From contig JAFAFP010000075.1 of NCBI GenBank assembly GCA_023423415.1, positions 1 through 24,735 of the forward strand: a stretch of DNA of 24,735 bases, written 5' to 3'. This DNA is from Pseudomonadota bacterium. Its GTDB lineage: Bacteria; Pseudomonadota; Alphaproteobacteria; Rhizobiales; Xanthobacteraceae. Positions 13,456 to 22,354 of the stretch are shown piece after piece; within the stretch, counting starts at the first letter, position 1, and the number at the start of each line of letters is the position of its first letter. A program made the translations under genes and the position numbers. The notes beneath the pieces were generated by a model, which was not told the DNA's origin, searched no databases, and was given only the letters and a program-made list of their open reading frames with translations.

Positions 13456-14418
13456 TCAGTTCGGCTTGATGTTCGCCGCTTTCGCGACCTTGCCCCACTT
13501 GTCGATTTCGCTCTGGATATAGGCAGCGAATTCTTCGGGCGTATTGCCGACAAGGATCGCGCCTTGGCTTACGAGCTTCTCTTTCACCTCCGGAGCCTTC
13601 AGCGCTTCGGTCGTGACCTTGTGAAGCTTGGCGATCACTGCCGGCGGCGTCGCAGCCGGCGCCACCATGCCGTACCAGTTTTCCGCTTCGATCTGTGGCA
13701 GGCCGGCTTCGCTCGTGGTCGGCACATCCGGCAAGGAGGGCGCGCGTTCACGGCTGCCGATTGCAATCGGCTTCACCTTGCCGGATTGCACCTGTGGCAA
13801 CAGCACCGGAAGATCGAGGAAAACCATCTGCACCTGCTGACCGATGATATCATTCACAGCAGGCGCCGCGCCTTTGTAGGGCACATGCACGATATCGATC
13901 CCGGCGCTGATCTTGAACAATTCACCGGCAAGATGGGGCATGCTGCCCGGACCGCTCGATGCGAAATTCAACTGACCCGGTTTTGATTTTGCCAGAGCCA
14001 CCAAATCCTTCATTGAAGCGGCTGGAACGTTGTTCGCAATCACGAGCAATTCCGGGACCTTCGCGACGAGCGTGACCGGTTTCAGATCCTTCAGCGAGTC
14101 GTAGGGCACTTTCTCCTGCAGGCTCTTGGAGATGGCGAGCGCACCCGCTGAGGTGATCGCGATGGTGTGGCCATCCGGTTCCGCTTTGGCGACGGCATCG
14201 GTGCCGATCACGCCGCCGGCGCCGCCGCGGTTGTCGATGACGACCGGCTGCCCGATCAGTTCCGACATCTTCGAGGCGACCACTCGGGCGATGATGTCGT
14301 TCGGTCCGCCGGGCGGGAATGGCACGATCAGTTTGATCGGTTTGGTCGGGAAGTCCTGCGCGTGAGCCGGCAAGGCGAGCACAAGAAGAAGAGCTGCAAT
14401 ACGAACCAGATATGACAT
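13456..14418 (-). CDS. TctC/Bug-family periplasmic substrate-binding protein
   Basis: 320 residues with a signal peptide (MSYLVRIAALLLVLALPAHA, cleavage before QDFP). The Bug signatures follow: FPTKPIKLIVPFPPGGPND, GQPVVIDNRGGAGGVIGTDAVA, HVPYKGAAPAVNDIIGGQV-like (here IIGQQV) and SLPDVPTTSEAGLP. Family members bind carboxylates in the periplasm; many are orphans not tied to a TctAB permease, and no permease is here. The ATG at 14418 has GGGGAA seven bases upstream. Within the operon it lies between the LysE-type gene and the Ser-less hydrolase, suggesting it senses or captures the organic acid that the oxidoreductase and hydrolases process. Confidence 0.94.
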   Translation of the reverse strand: MSYLVRIAALLLVLALPAHAQDFPTKPIKLIVPFPPGGPNDIIARVVASKMSELIGQPVVIDNRGGAGGVIGTDAVAKAEPDGHTIAITSAGALAISKSLQEKVPYDSLKDLKPVTLVAKVPELLVIANNVPAASMKDLVALAKSKPGQLNFASSGPGSMPHLAGELFKISAGIDIVHVPYKGAAPAVNDIIGQQVQMVFLDLPVLLPQVQSGKVKPIAIGSRERAPSLPDVPTTSEAGLPQIEAENWYGMVAPAATPPAVIAKLHKVTTEALKAPEVKEKLVSQGAILVGNTPEEFAAYIQSEIDKWGKVAKAANIKPN

Positions 14419-14513
14419 GGCGGGTTCCCCGGATGGCGCTTCTTGCTTGATATTGCCGCGCCTGCAGACACCATCATGCATAGCCCGTGGAGGCTTGACC
14501 AGTCGTGGCGTGA

Positions 14514-15151
14514 TCAGTTTCCTCGCGCCAGCAACAGCCGTGCGGCGAAGGCGCCCATCAGTCCCGCGAACATCCAGTCCAGCGTGCGCATAAAACGCGG
14601 TGACTTGCGGATGGCTTTGGTGAACCGCTCGGCGGTCAGAATCATGGGTGCGCAGATTGGCGGCACCAATGCGGTGAACAGTAAACCAAGAAACAGGAGC
14701 TTGGCGGCCGCTTGCGGATCGGATGCGGATACGAACTGCGGCAGGAAGGTCAGGAAGAACATCACGACCTTCGGATTGAGCAGATTGATGCCAAGCCCCA
14801 TCGCAAATACGCGTGGCAATCCGTTTCGCTGTGGTGCGCCCGGCGCGAGCGTTAATGCTGTGCCCTGACGGATCGCTTGCCAGGCGAGCCAGAGGAGATA
14901 GGCAGCGCCAACAAGATCGCAGTGAAGGCGGTCGCCGACGCTACAAGCAAGGCCGACAATCCGAAAGCCGCCAACATTGAATGCACCAGCAGCCCGGCTG
15001 TCGCCCCGAACATGGCGGCGAAGCCGCGCGACCGGCCGCCGTTGATCGTCTGGCTGAGACACAGGGTCATGTCTGGGCCCGGCGTTACGATCAGCAAAAA
15101 CGACGCTACGATGAAGGCCGCGAGGACGGGAAAGTCGGGCACGAGACTCAC
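14514..15151 (-). pseudogene. LysE/RhtB-family exporter, frameshifted
   Basis: The first half reads MSLVPDFPVLAAFIVASFLL, IVTPGPDMTLCLSQTINGG and SATAFTAI in one frame from GTG 15151. The second half (LVGAAYLLWLAWQAIRQG, MGLGINLLNPKVVMFFLTFLPQF) continues in another. The switch is at about 14911-14916, where homologues would read TAIKLVGAAYLLW; the codons around Lys-Leu seem to have lost about four bases. Joined, the protein would have ~210 residues and six helices as usual for amino-acid/metabolite exporters. The GTG start overlaps the preceding LLM stop codon (GTGA), showing it evolved as a coupled operon gene. As sequenced, only a ~80-residue membrane fragment plus a wrong tail would be made. 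A sequencing error is possible. Confidence 0.82.
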
Positions 15152-16326
15152 AGCATCGCTCCGGATTTTGTCGGCTGCTTATCCGCCTTGCCACGAAAAT
15201 GAGGGATGACTTCCTTGGCAAACAATTCTGTGCTCTTCGTTGTGAGGTCATGCGGCAGCGTGCCGAACTGCATGGTCGGCAAAAGATAGCCAAAGCCGAT
15301 CTGGCTCTGGAACTGCTCGAGCCTCTCGCGCAACGTCGCCGGGCTGCCGCACAGGAAGATCGCTTTCTCCATCAGGTCGTCGATGGTCTGCGTGCCGCCG
15401 GATAGCGTGCGCTTCGCCGCAATGACGCCCTGCATTGAGGCGAGCGACAGATAGCCCGGCGGCAACAGCATTTCCTGCGGCATACGCAGCAGCTTGTTGA
15501 AAAAGAACTCGATGTGCGGCTTGGCCTCGCGCTTGGCGATTTCGTCGGTCTCGGAGCAATAGGTCGGGATCGCCCAGCCGACATTCTCCGGACCGGCTTG
15601 CCAGCCTTGACGCTCTGCGCTTTCGCGGTACATCTGCATGTAACGCGCCAAGGCCTGCACAGGCGAGAAGGTTTGCAGATAGGTGTATTTGCGATCGGGA
15701 TGCGACGCCCATTCGATGGTCTCACGCGAGCCCTGTGATGGAATCCAGATCGGCGGATGCGGCTGCTGATAGGGACGCGGCCACACATTCACGTAGTTGA
15801 AGTGATAGTACTTGCCCTCGAACGCGAAGGGCCCCGGCTTGGTCCATCCCTGGATGATAAGATCGTGCGCTTCGTGGAAACGCTCATGCGATTCCGCCGG
15901 GTTTGCCCCCCAGGCGTGATATTCGGCGCCGATGCCGCGCACGAAACCCGCCACCAGGCGCCCGCCGGTGATGGTGTCGAGCATCGCGAATTCTTCGGCG
16001 ACGGTGAGCGGATTGTTGAGCAGTGGCAGCGCGCGGCCCAGCACCGCAATCTTGCAGTTTTTGGTGCGGCGCGCGAGCGCGCCCGCCATCACGCCGGGGA
16101 TCGGCATCATCCCGTAGGCGTTGGAGTGGTGCTCGTTCACGCAAATGCCGTCGAATCCCATCGTGTCGGCATATTCAAGCTCGTCGAGGTAACGGTTGTA
16201 GAGCTGATGGCCGACCTTCGGATCGTAATAGCTGTTCGGCAGCGTCACCCAGGCTGAGTTGTGGGTCTTGTCGTAGTCGGGATCGAGCGCCGCATAAGGC
16301 ATCAGGTGGAAGAAGAAGAACTTCAT
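15148..16326 (-). CDS. LLM-class flavin-dependent monooxygenase (bacterial luciferase family)
   Basis: 392 residues, a TIM-barrel flavin monooxygenase using FMNH2 (or F420) to oxidise an organic substrate. Recognisable blocks are FDGICVNEHHSNAYGMMPIPG (~60-80), GRALPLLNNPLTVAEEFAML, TGGRLVAGFVRG, HERFHEAHDLI and the C-terminal LCGSPATLRERLEQF. ATG 16326 overlaps the upstream hydrolase stop by one base (TAATG), and its own stop overlaps the LysE GTG, so these three genes are translationally coupled. The open frame extends further upstream but only antiparallel-phase through the hydrolase gene. The substrate is not identifiable. No flavin reductase gene is in the window, so reduced flavin must come from elsewhere. 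Confidence 0.93.
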   Translation of the reverse strand: MKFFFFHLMPYAALDPDYDKTHNSAWVTLPNSYYDPKVGHQLYNRYLDELEYADTMGFDGICVNEHHSNAYGMMPIPGVMAGALARRTKNCKIAVLGRALPLLNNPLTVAEEFAMLDTITGGRLVAGFVRGIGAEYHAWGANPAESHERFHEAHDLIIQGWTKPGPFAFEGKYYHFNYVNVWPRPYQQPHPPIWIPSQGSRETIEWASHPDRKYTYLQTFSPVQALARYMQMYRESAERQGWQAGPENVGWAIPTYCSETDEIAKREAKPHIEFFFNKLLRMPQEMLLPPGYLSLASMQGVIAAKRTLSGGTQTIDDLMEKAIFLCGSPATLRERLEQFQSQIGFGYLLPTMQFGTLPHDLTTKSTELFAKEVIPHFRGKADKQPTKSGAML

Positions 16327-17105
16327 TAGCGTGCCTCCGCAATGAAGGAGGTGATCATCGCCGCCAGTTCGTCCGCTCGCTCGATCTGCAGCGTGTGGCC
16401 AGCATTCTTCATGATCTCGAGCCGCGACTCGGGAATAAGCTGTTGGAAGGCAGGGCCATAGGCGGGCGGGATCACCTTGTCGTCGTCGCCCCAGACGATC
16501 AGCGTCGGCACCTTGATGCGATGCAGCCATTTGTGGAGATCGGGGTTGTAGAGCCGCGGCTGCCATCCGATCTTTGCAGTGGCGAGACGGTTTTTCATTT
16601 CGATGAACAGCTCATCGTCGGTTGGGGCATTCGCCAGCATCGCTTCGGCAATGCGTTGATCGTGAAAGATGTTGCGTGTGAATTGTTCGCGCGACCACAT
16701 AAAGATGTCGCCTTTGGGCTGTCCCTTCACATGGATGCCGGCGGCGCAGATGAGGGTCAGGGTTCTCAGGACGCTGTCGTTGCGAACCGCCAGTTCCGAG
16801 GCGATCCAGCCCCCGAGCGAGACGCCGGCGAGGTTAACGCGCTGAAGTTTCAGCGCATCGATCAGATCGAGATAGAAGTAGGCAAGATCACCCACGTTAT
16901 CGAGCCAGTCCGGCGTCTCTGATCCGCCGAAGCCCGGATGTTCCGGGACGATCAGATCAAAGCGCTGCGACAGCGTTTCCATGAAGGGCAGCCAGGCGGA
17001 AGCCCCGCGCGCCCCATGGAGAAAGAGCAGCGGCTCGCCGGCGCCGCCCCGCATGATCCGGATTTTACATCCGGCGACGGTTTGAAAGTCTTCTTGATAG
17101 GGCAC
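16326..17105 (-). CDS. Alpha/beta hydrolase, first gene of the catabolic-type operon
   Basis: 259 residues with an intact catalytic set: oxyanion motif LFLHGARG (27-34), nucleophile Ser96 in GVSLGG, Asp209 in WGDDDKVIPP and His237 in AGHTLQ. Resembles C-C bond (meta-cleavage product) hydrolases and esterases; the substrate is unknown. The GTG at 17105 is chosen because GGGAGG lies seven bases upstream, a strong ribosome site; a longer frame begins at 17156 without one. It leads the - strand operon and is divergent from hisE with a 141-base shared control region. Confidence 0.92.
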   Translation of the reverse strand: MPYQEDFQTVAGCKIRIMRGGAGEPLLFLHGARGASAWLPFMETLSQRFDLIVPEHPGFGGSETPDWLDNVGDLAYFYLDLIDALKLQRVNLAGVSLGGWIASELAVRNDSVLRTLTLICAAGIHVKGQPKGDIFMWSREQFTRNIFHDQRIAEAMLANAPTDDELFIEMKNRLATAKIGWQPRLYNPDLHKWLHRIKVPTLIVWGDDDKVIPPAYGPAFQQLIPESRLEIMKNAGHTLQIERADELAAMITSFIAEAR

Positions 17106-17122
17106 GATGTGTCCTCCCGGAC

Positions 17123-17141
17123 CGTCATCGTTAACGTGACG
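17123..17141. promoter_or_regulatory. Near-palindromic site in the operon/hisE control region
   Basis: CGTCA and TGACG flank a central CGTTAACG palindrome with one extra base on the left side (19 bases). It lies 18 bases upstream of the first operon gene, where a repressor could block expression. No regulator gene is adjacent and function is conjectural. Confidence 0.3.
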
Positions 17142-17246
17142 CGGGTGTGCCGCCAAGTGGTGGGCAGCAAGCCGGAATTGCGCTATGCGGGTGGCCGCGC
17201 CCCTTCCCCTTCATGGGACGAGGTTTGCGGACGCCCGGAGCCAGAA

Positions 17247-17582
17247 GTGTCGACAGAAACGCCCGACTTTACCCTCGCCGATCTCGCCAAACGCGTGAAG
17301 GAACGCGCGCAGGCCAGTGCGGATGTGTCCTATACCCGCAAGCTGCTCGACAAGGGCGTGGCGCATTGCGCCAAGAAGTTCGGCGAGGAGGCAGTGGAAG
17401 CCATTCTGGCTGCGGTGGCCGAGGATCGCGAGCGCGTGATCTCGGAGGCGGCCGACGTGCTTTATCATCTGGTCGTGATGCTGGAAGCACGGGGTATCGA
17501 GATCGAGGAAGTCGAGGCGGCGCTGGCGAACCGCACAGGTCAATCCGGCTTGCAGGAAAAAGCGTCGCGTCCGCGCGACTGA
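17247..17582 (+). CDS. hisE: HisE, phosphoribosyl-ATP pyrophosphatase
   Basis: 111 residues; second step of histidine synthesis, hydrolysing PR-ATP to PR-AMP and PPi in the cytosol. The all-alpha NTP-pyrophosphatase (MazG-like) metal site is visible as KKFGEEAVEAILAA and EAADVLYHLVVML, with the ordered acidic residues of the EExx...ExxD pattern. The GTG at 17247 has GGAG six bases upstream; the frame is open further back but has no start with support. It is a stand-alone hisE, 42 bases before coaA, a pairing typical of Bradyrhizobium relatives where hisF usually precedes. Here a divergent catabolic operon occupies the upstream side. Confidence 0.95.
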   Translation: MSTETPDFTLADLAKRVKERAQASADVSYTRKLLDKGVAHCAKKFGEEAVEAILAAVAEDRERVISEAADVLYHLVVMLEARGIEIEEVEAALANRTGQSGLQEKASRPRD

Positions 17583-17624
17583 CGGATGCAGCGATAACAA
17601 TATAACGGCGCTAGAATACCGGTC

Positions 17625-18578
17625 ATGGAACAGCGGATCGAACCCGAAGTCTCACCCTATCGCAGCTTCAGTCGCGCCGAGTGGGCGGCGTTGCGTGCCG
17701 ACACGCCGATGACCTTGAGTCCAGAAGAGGTCGCGGTGTTGCGCTCCATGCACGATCGGCTGGATATGGAAGAGGTGGAGCACATCTATCTGCCGCTTTC
17801 GCGTCTTCTCGCGATGTATGTCGCCGCCTCGCAGCGGCTGTTCCGTGTGCAGCAGAACTTCTTAGGGACCGAAGACTCGAAAGTGCCGTACATCATCGGC
17901 GTTGCCGGCTCGGTCGCGGTGGGAAAATCCACGACTGCCCGCGTGCTGCAGGCGCTGCTGGCGCGCTGGCCAAATACGCCGAAGGTGGATCTCGCGACGA
18001 CCGACGGTTTTCTCTATCCGAATGCGATCCTTGAGCGCGAACAGTTGATGGAGAAAAAAGGTTTTCCGGAAAGCTACGATCTGCCCGAGTTGCTGCGTTT
18101 CCTGTCCGGCATCAAGGCCGGCCGCCGGCCGATGCGGGCGCCAATTTACTCGCATATGGTCTACGACGTCGTTCCCAACGACTGGATCGAGATTGACCGG
18201 CCCGACATTCTGATCGTCGAGGGGCTGAACGTGCTGCAGGCCGGCCGTCCGCCCAAGGACGGCAAGGCGGTGCCGTTCGTGTCGGACTTCTTCGACTTCT
18301 CGGTTTACATCGATGCAACCGAGGACGTGCTGGAGCGCTGGTATGTCGATCGTTTCCTGGCATTGCGGCTGACAGCATTCAGAGACCCGATGTCCTACTT
18401 CCATCGTTACTCGCGGCTGTCGGACGACGAGGCAGTCGTGACCGCGAAAGGCATCTGGAGCCGGATCAACCTCGTCAATCTGCGCGAAAATATTCTACCG
18501 ACGCGTCAGCGCGCCGACCTCATTCTCACCAAGAACGCGCAGCACTTGATCGATGAGGTTGCGCTGCGGCGGCTGTGA
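17625..18578 (+). CDS. coaA: Type I pantothenate kinase
   Basis: 317 residues, full length for the prokaryotic type I enzyme, which phosphorylates pantothenate with ATP in the first and feedback-inhibited step of CoA synthesis. P-loop GSVAVGKST (95-103); further family blocks are TTDGFLYPN, KKGFPESYD, YSHMVYDVVP and ILIVEGLNVLQ, plus the C-terminal INLVNLRENILPTRQRADLI. The ATG at 17625 begins MEQRIEPEVSPY as expected for the family. Probably co-transcribed with hisE. It converges with the hybrid kinase gene; the 93-base gap has no clear terminator. Confidence 0.97.
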   Translation: MEQRIEPEVSPYRSFSRAEWAALRADTPMTLSPEEVAVLRSMHDRLDMEEVEHIYLPLSRLLAMYVAASQRLFRVQQNFLGTEDSKVPYIIGVAGSVAVGKSTTARVLQALLARWPNTPKVDLATTDGFLYPNAILEREQLMEKKGFPESYDLPELLRFLSGIKAGRRPMRAPIYSHMVYDVVPNDWIEIDRPDILIVEGLNVLQAGRPPKDGKAVPFVSDFFDFSVYIDATEDVLERWYVDRFLALRLTAFRDPMSYFHRYSRLSDDEAVVTAKGIWSRINLVNLRENILPTRQRADLILTKNAQHLIDEVALRRL

Positions 18579-18671
18579 GCGCAGCAATCTGGATATAATC
18601 TGCTTGGTCGCTCCGAGATCGCTTGCTTCGCAAACGCCATGGAACGACTGTTTGTTGAAGTCTATTGAATG

Positions 18672-20525
18672 TTACGCCGCCAGGGCTGAAGGCTCCGCAA
18701 GGATGGCAGCGAGCTTCTCGCGATCCAGTGGTTTGGTCAGGAAATTGTCCATGCCGGAGCCGAGGCAGGCCTCGCGGATATCGGCTGAAGCGTCCGCCGT
18801 CAGTGCGATGATCGGTGTGTGCCGGACACTGCTTGCGGCTTCTGTTGCGCGAATGCGGCGCGTGGCCTCAAGCCCATCGATGCCACCCATACGCAGATCC
18901 ATCAGGATCAGATCGAACGGTTGACCAGCGGTGTGCGCGGCCAAGAACGAGTCCATTGCCGCATCGCCGCTCGCAACGACGGTTGGACGATGCCCCAGTT
19001 TCTGCAGCAGGGCGCGGGTAAGCAGCGCGTTGATTTCGTTGTCCTCGGCGACCAAGATCGACAGTCCTGTGGAATTGCCGCGTGACTCGTGCGGGCCGTT
19101 TGAACGCTCTCCATCGCGAATGCGCGCAAAGCCATCACTGCCGAGCTTCAGTCGCTCTGCCAACGACACTGCGCGCACCGGCTTCACCAGATAGCCGGTG
19201 AAGCCCGCTGCTTTCAATTCATCGAGCTCGTTGCGCGCGGCCGGCGTGATGGTGATCAGGCGGCACGGTACCGAACGTGTTGCATCGAGCAGTGTTCGGA
19301 TCGCAGCGGTACCCAGCGCATGATCGACAAGGATCGCCCTCCAGTCGCGTTCCGGCAACAGCGACATTGCCGCCGACTCATTCGGTGCCATGGCGACATG
19401 CGCGCCCCAACGCGTCAGGCGGCGGGCGATCAGCGATGCCTCAATGGACGATGCCGCGACGATCATGATCGCGCTGCCGCCGAGCGACGGTGCAGAGAAT
19501 GTCTGTCTGTTATCCGTATCGGCTGACGCCGGCAGTGTGACGGCCATTTCGAACACTGCGCCGGCGCCAGGGGCGCTTTCGACGCAAATGCGTCCCTGCA
19601 TGCTCTCAACGATACGTTTGGAAATCGCAAGCCCAAGGCCCGTGCCATGGGCCTGGCCCGCGCCACCCTGTTCGAACTCGCCAAAGATTCTGGTCTGTTC
19701 GTCAGCAGCAATGCCGATGCCGGTATCGCGCACTTTGAACAGGATTTCGTTCGGCCTCGACCCTGGCTCGACCATGATCGCGATGCCGCCCTTGTCCGTG
19801 AACTTGATGGCGTTACCGATGAGATTCATCAGCACTTGCCGCAATCGCGTCTGATCGCCGATGACGCACGGCAGCAATCGCTCGTCGATGTCGTTGGCGA
19901 TCTCGAGTCCCTTGGTCTGCGCTCGTGGAGCGAGCAGTTCCACCACATCCTCGATCATGGCGCCGAGTGCGAAAGGCCGAGCCTCGAGCTCCATGCGGCC
20001 GGCCTCAATCTTGGAGAAATCAAGAATTTCCTCGATCAAGCTGAGCAAGGTTTCTCCAGATGTTTTCACCGCGCGAGAATAAGTCATCTGCTCCGGTGTT
20101 AGCCGCGTGTCGAGCAGAAGATCAGCCATGCCGATGATGCCGTTCAGCGGTGTCCGGATCTCATGCGATACGGTCGCCAGGAAACGCGATTTCGCGCGAT
20201 TGGCGGCTTGCGCCTGATCACGCGCTTCGGCAAGAGGGTGCTCGATCTCGTGCTCCCGTTCGAGCAAGGTCTCGTTACGCTCCTTCAACTGCTTGATGTC
20301 CGCCCGCAGCGTGCGATTGCGATAAAGCAGGTAGGACAATGCAATGCAGGCCAGCGCGAGAAAACTGGAGACGCCAATAGCGAAAGCCGTTGGATCGTAT
20401 TTGACGACGCCGCTTTTTGTCCCAACGATGAAGCCGACGAACACCCAGAATGCGGCAAACGTGAAGAACGCCACCCGCAAAAAGCGGAAGGCCAAGTTGC
20501 GCCCACGCAACCAATTCACTCGCAT
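18672..20525 (-). CDS. Hybrid sensor histidine kinase with degenerate and intact receiver domains
   Basis: 617 residues. Two transmembrane helices (~17-35, ~47-67) with only ~11 residues between them; a coiled coil (68-112); HisKA with phospho-acceptor His121 in SHEIRTPLNG. HATPase follows with the N box NLIGNAIKF (~234-242), G1 DTGIGI (267-272) and G2 GTGLGLAI (294-301). A first receiver-like domain (~350-465) keeps Asp401 and Lys448 but lacks the acidic pair (IVAASS). The second receiver (488-612) is complete: Glu494/Asp495, Asp543, Lys598. There is no periplasmic sensor domain and no output domain or partner regulator nearby, so it probably feeds a phosphorelay through a distant Hpt protein. 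Starts at ATG 20525, 175 bases behind comM. Confidence 0.94.
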   Translation of the reverse strand: MRVNWLRGRNLAFRFLRVAFFTFAAFWVFVGFIVGTKSGVVKYDPTAFAIGVSSFLALACIALSYLLYRNRTLRADIKQLKERNETLLEREHEIEHPLAEARDQAQAANRAKSRFLATVSHEIRTPLNGIIGMADLLLDTRLTPEQMTYSRAVKTSGETLLSLIEEILDFSKIEAGRMELEARPFALGAMIEDVVELLAPRAQTKGLEIANDIDERLLPCVIGDQTRLRQVLMNLIGNAIKFTDKGGIAIMVEPGSRPNEILFKVRDTGIGIAADEQTRIFGEFEQGGAGQAHGTGLGLAISKRIVESMQGRICVESAPGAGAVFEMAVTLPASADTDNRQTFSAPSLGGSAIMIVAASSIEASLIARRLTRWGAHVAMAPNESAAMSLLPERDWRAILVDHALGTAAIRTLLDATRSVPCRLITITPAARNELDELKAAGFTGYLVKPVRAVSLAERLKLGSDGFARIRDGERSNGPHESRGNSTGLSILVAEDNEINALLTRALLQKLGHRPTVVASGDAAMDSFLAAHTAGQPFDLILMDLRMGGIDGLEATRRIRATEAASSVRHTPIIALTADASADIREACLGSGMDNFLTKPLDREKLAAILAEPSALAA

Positions 20526-20549
20526 GCCTGACGTCCCATCCGTGGTGCT

Positions 20550-20566
20550 CGCCTCCGCTGGAGGCG
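20550..20566. other. Small hairpin in the leader of the hybrid kinase gene
   Basis: CGCCTCC-GCT-GGAGGCG is a perfect 7-bp stem with a 3-base loop, 24 bases upstream of the kinase ATG. Without a T-run it is not a terminator. It could affect translation or stability. The rest of the 175-base gap shows nothing I can identify. Confidence 0.35.
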
Positions 20567-20700
20567 GCAGCCTTCTGTCGTTTAGCGCGAGGATGAACGA
20601 ATGTTGTTGCGATGCCTTTAAGTCGGCGACGAATGGTGAAGTCTGCGCCGCTGGTGGTTAACCGTGGCTCTCGCCGATATTTCAAATTGTATCGAACGGG

Positions 20701-22239
20701 TCAGGCCGCGCGCCGCGCGTCGTCTGACAGCGCCCGATAAGACAATGCCTCGGCAAGATGGATGCGGCCGACAAGGTCGGCGCCATCGAGATCGGCCAGC
20801 GTCCGCGCAACCCGCAACACGCGATGATAACCGCGCGCCGATAGCCGCATGGCATCGGCGGCATCCCGCAGCAGCTTGCTTCCGGTCTTGTCGAGCTTGG
20901 CGATGTCTTCCAGCATCGTGCCAGAAGCTTGCGCATTAGTGGTTGTTTGCGGCAGCCCGAGCGCCGCGTAACGCTTGGCCTGAATGTCGCGTGCACGAGC
21001 AACACGTGCGGCAACTTCGATGCTGCCTTCGGACGGAGGCGGCAGGATCAAATCGGAGGCGGTTACGGCCGGGACTTCGATATGCAGGTCGATGCGATCG
21101 AGCAACGGGCCTGACAGCCGCATCTGATAGTCAGCCGCGCAACGCACATTCGGCCCTCGTTTGCAAGCATAGGCCGGATCGCTCGCGTGACCGCAGCGGC
21201 AAGGATTCATTGCCGCGATCAACATGAATCGTGCTGGATAGGTGATGCGATGATTGGCGCGTGCGATCGATACTTCGCCGGTTTCGAGCGGCTGACGCAA
21301 CGAATCCAGCGCTTGTCCTTGAAACTCGGCAAACTCATCGAGAAACAGCACGCCGCGATGCGCGAGCGACACTTCGCCCGGTCGCGCCCGCAAGCCGCCG
21401 CCGACCAAAGCCGGCATGCTGGCTGAATGATGTGGCGCCCGAAACGGCCGCCGGTTGGTCAGCGATCCATCGGCGATTTCGCCTGCGACCGAGGCGATCA
21501 TCGACACTTCAAGCAATTCCTCCGGCGTCAGCGGCGGCAGGATCGAGGGAAGCCGGGCCGCCAGCATCGACTTGCCAGCACCCGGAGGGCCGACCATCAG
21601 AAGATTATGGCCGCCGGCGGCGGCCACCTCGAGCGCGCGCTTTGCGCTTTCCTGTCCTTTGATGTCGGCAAGATCGAGCAGCGTCGTCTCGCTTTCTCGG
21701 ATTTTTGGCTGCGGCCGCGATAACACCTGCGTGCCACGAAAATGGTTGGCGAGCTGAATCAGCGAGCTTGCAGCAATGATCTCCATCTCGGGGCTCGCCC
21801 AGGCCGCCTCCGGACCGCAGGCTTTCGGACAGATCAGGCCTTCATTGCGGGCATTGGCGCCGATCGCAGCTGGTAACACGCCAGCCACGGGTGCAATCGA
21901 GCCGTCGAGTCCGAGTTCGCCAAGCACCGTGAAGCCGGACAAAGCATCATGGGGAATGGCGCCAATGGCCGCCATCAGTCCGAGCGCGATCGGCAGATCG
22001 TAGTGGCTGCCTTCCTTTGGCAAATCCGCAGGCGCCAGATTGACGGTGATGCGTCGCGCCGGCAGCGCCAGTCCTGAGGCGATCAACGCAGCCCGAACAC
22101 GCTCGCGCGCTTCCGAAACCGCCTTGTCGGCCAGTCCAACGACATGGAACGCCGGCAATCCGGGTGCGACCTGCACCTGCACGTCGACCGTACGCGCTTC
22201 GATCCCCTCGAACGCCACCGTGGATACACGTTGAACCAT
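20701..22239 (-). CDS. comM: YifB/ComM-family Mg-chelatase-like AAA+ ATPase
   Basis: 512 residues from the ATG at 22239. The N-terminal ChlI-type domain (GLPAFHVVGLADKAVSEARERVRAAL; DLPIALGLMAA) is followed by an AAA+ core with Walker A GPPGAGKS (217-224), Walker B LFLDEF (298-303) and the Cys-rich insert NPCRCGH...CKRG...C. The C-terminal helical domain ends LAEALSYR. ComM is a hexameric helicase that drives branch migration during natural transformation; homologues are found widely in non-competent bacteria too. The open frame extends 24 residues upstream without similarity. The promoter region is shared with the divergent small gene at 22355. The hybrid kinase lies downstream. Confidence 0.95.
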   Translation of the reverse strand: MVQRVSTVAFEGIEARTVDVQVQVAPGLPAFHVVGLADKAVSEARERVRAALIASGLALPARRITVNLAPADLPKEGSHYDLPIALGLMAAIGAIPHDALSGFTVLGELGLDGSIAPVAGVLPAAIGANARNEGLICPKACGPEAAWASPEMEIIAASSLIQLANHFRGTQVLSRPQPKIRESETTLLDLADIKGQESAKRALEVAAAGGHNLLMVGPPGAGKSMLAARLPSILPPLTPEELLEVSMIASVAGEIADGSLTNRRPFRAPHHSASMPALVGGGLRARPGEVSLAHRGVLFLDEFAEFQGQALDSLRQPLETGEVSIARANHRITYPARFMLIAAMNPCRCGHASDPAYACKRGPNVRCAADYQMRLSGPLLDRIDLHIEVPAVTASDLILPPPSEGSIEVAARVARARDIQAKRYAALGLPQTTTNAQASGTMLEDIAKLDKTGSKLLRDAADAMRLSARGYHRVLRVARTLADLDGADLVGRIHLAEALSYRALSDDARRAA

Positions 22240-22354
22240 CGCCCGCCCCCAACCAGAACGAGCAGAGGGTAGCGGATTCAGATACCGTAAACAAGAACAT
22301 TTGCAGAACAAAATGACTTGAGCTAGCGTGGACGCGCATACGGGGAGTTACGTC

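Noticed and set aside
16327..16566. N-terminal extension of the LLM monooxygenase frame
   Set aside because: It lies within the upstream hydrolase coding sequence in another phase; the TAATG junction and MKFFFFHLMPY start fit the family.
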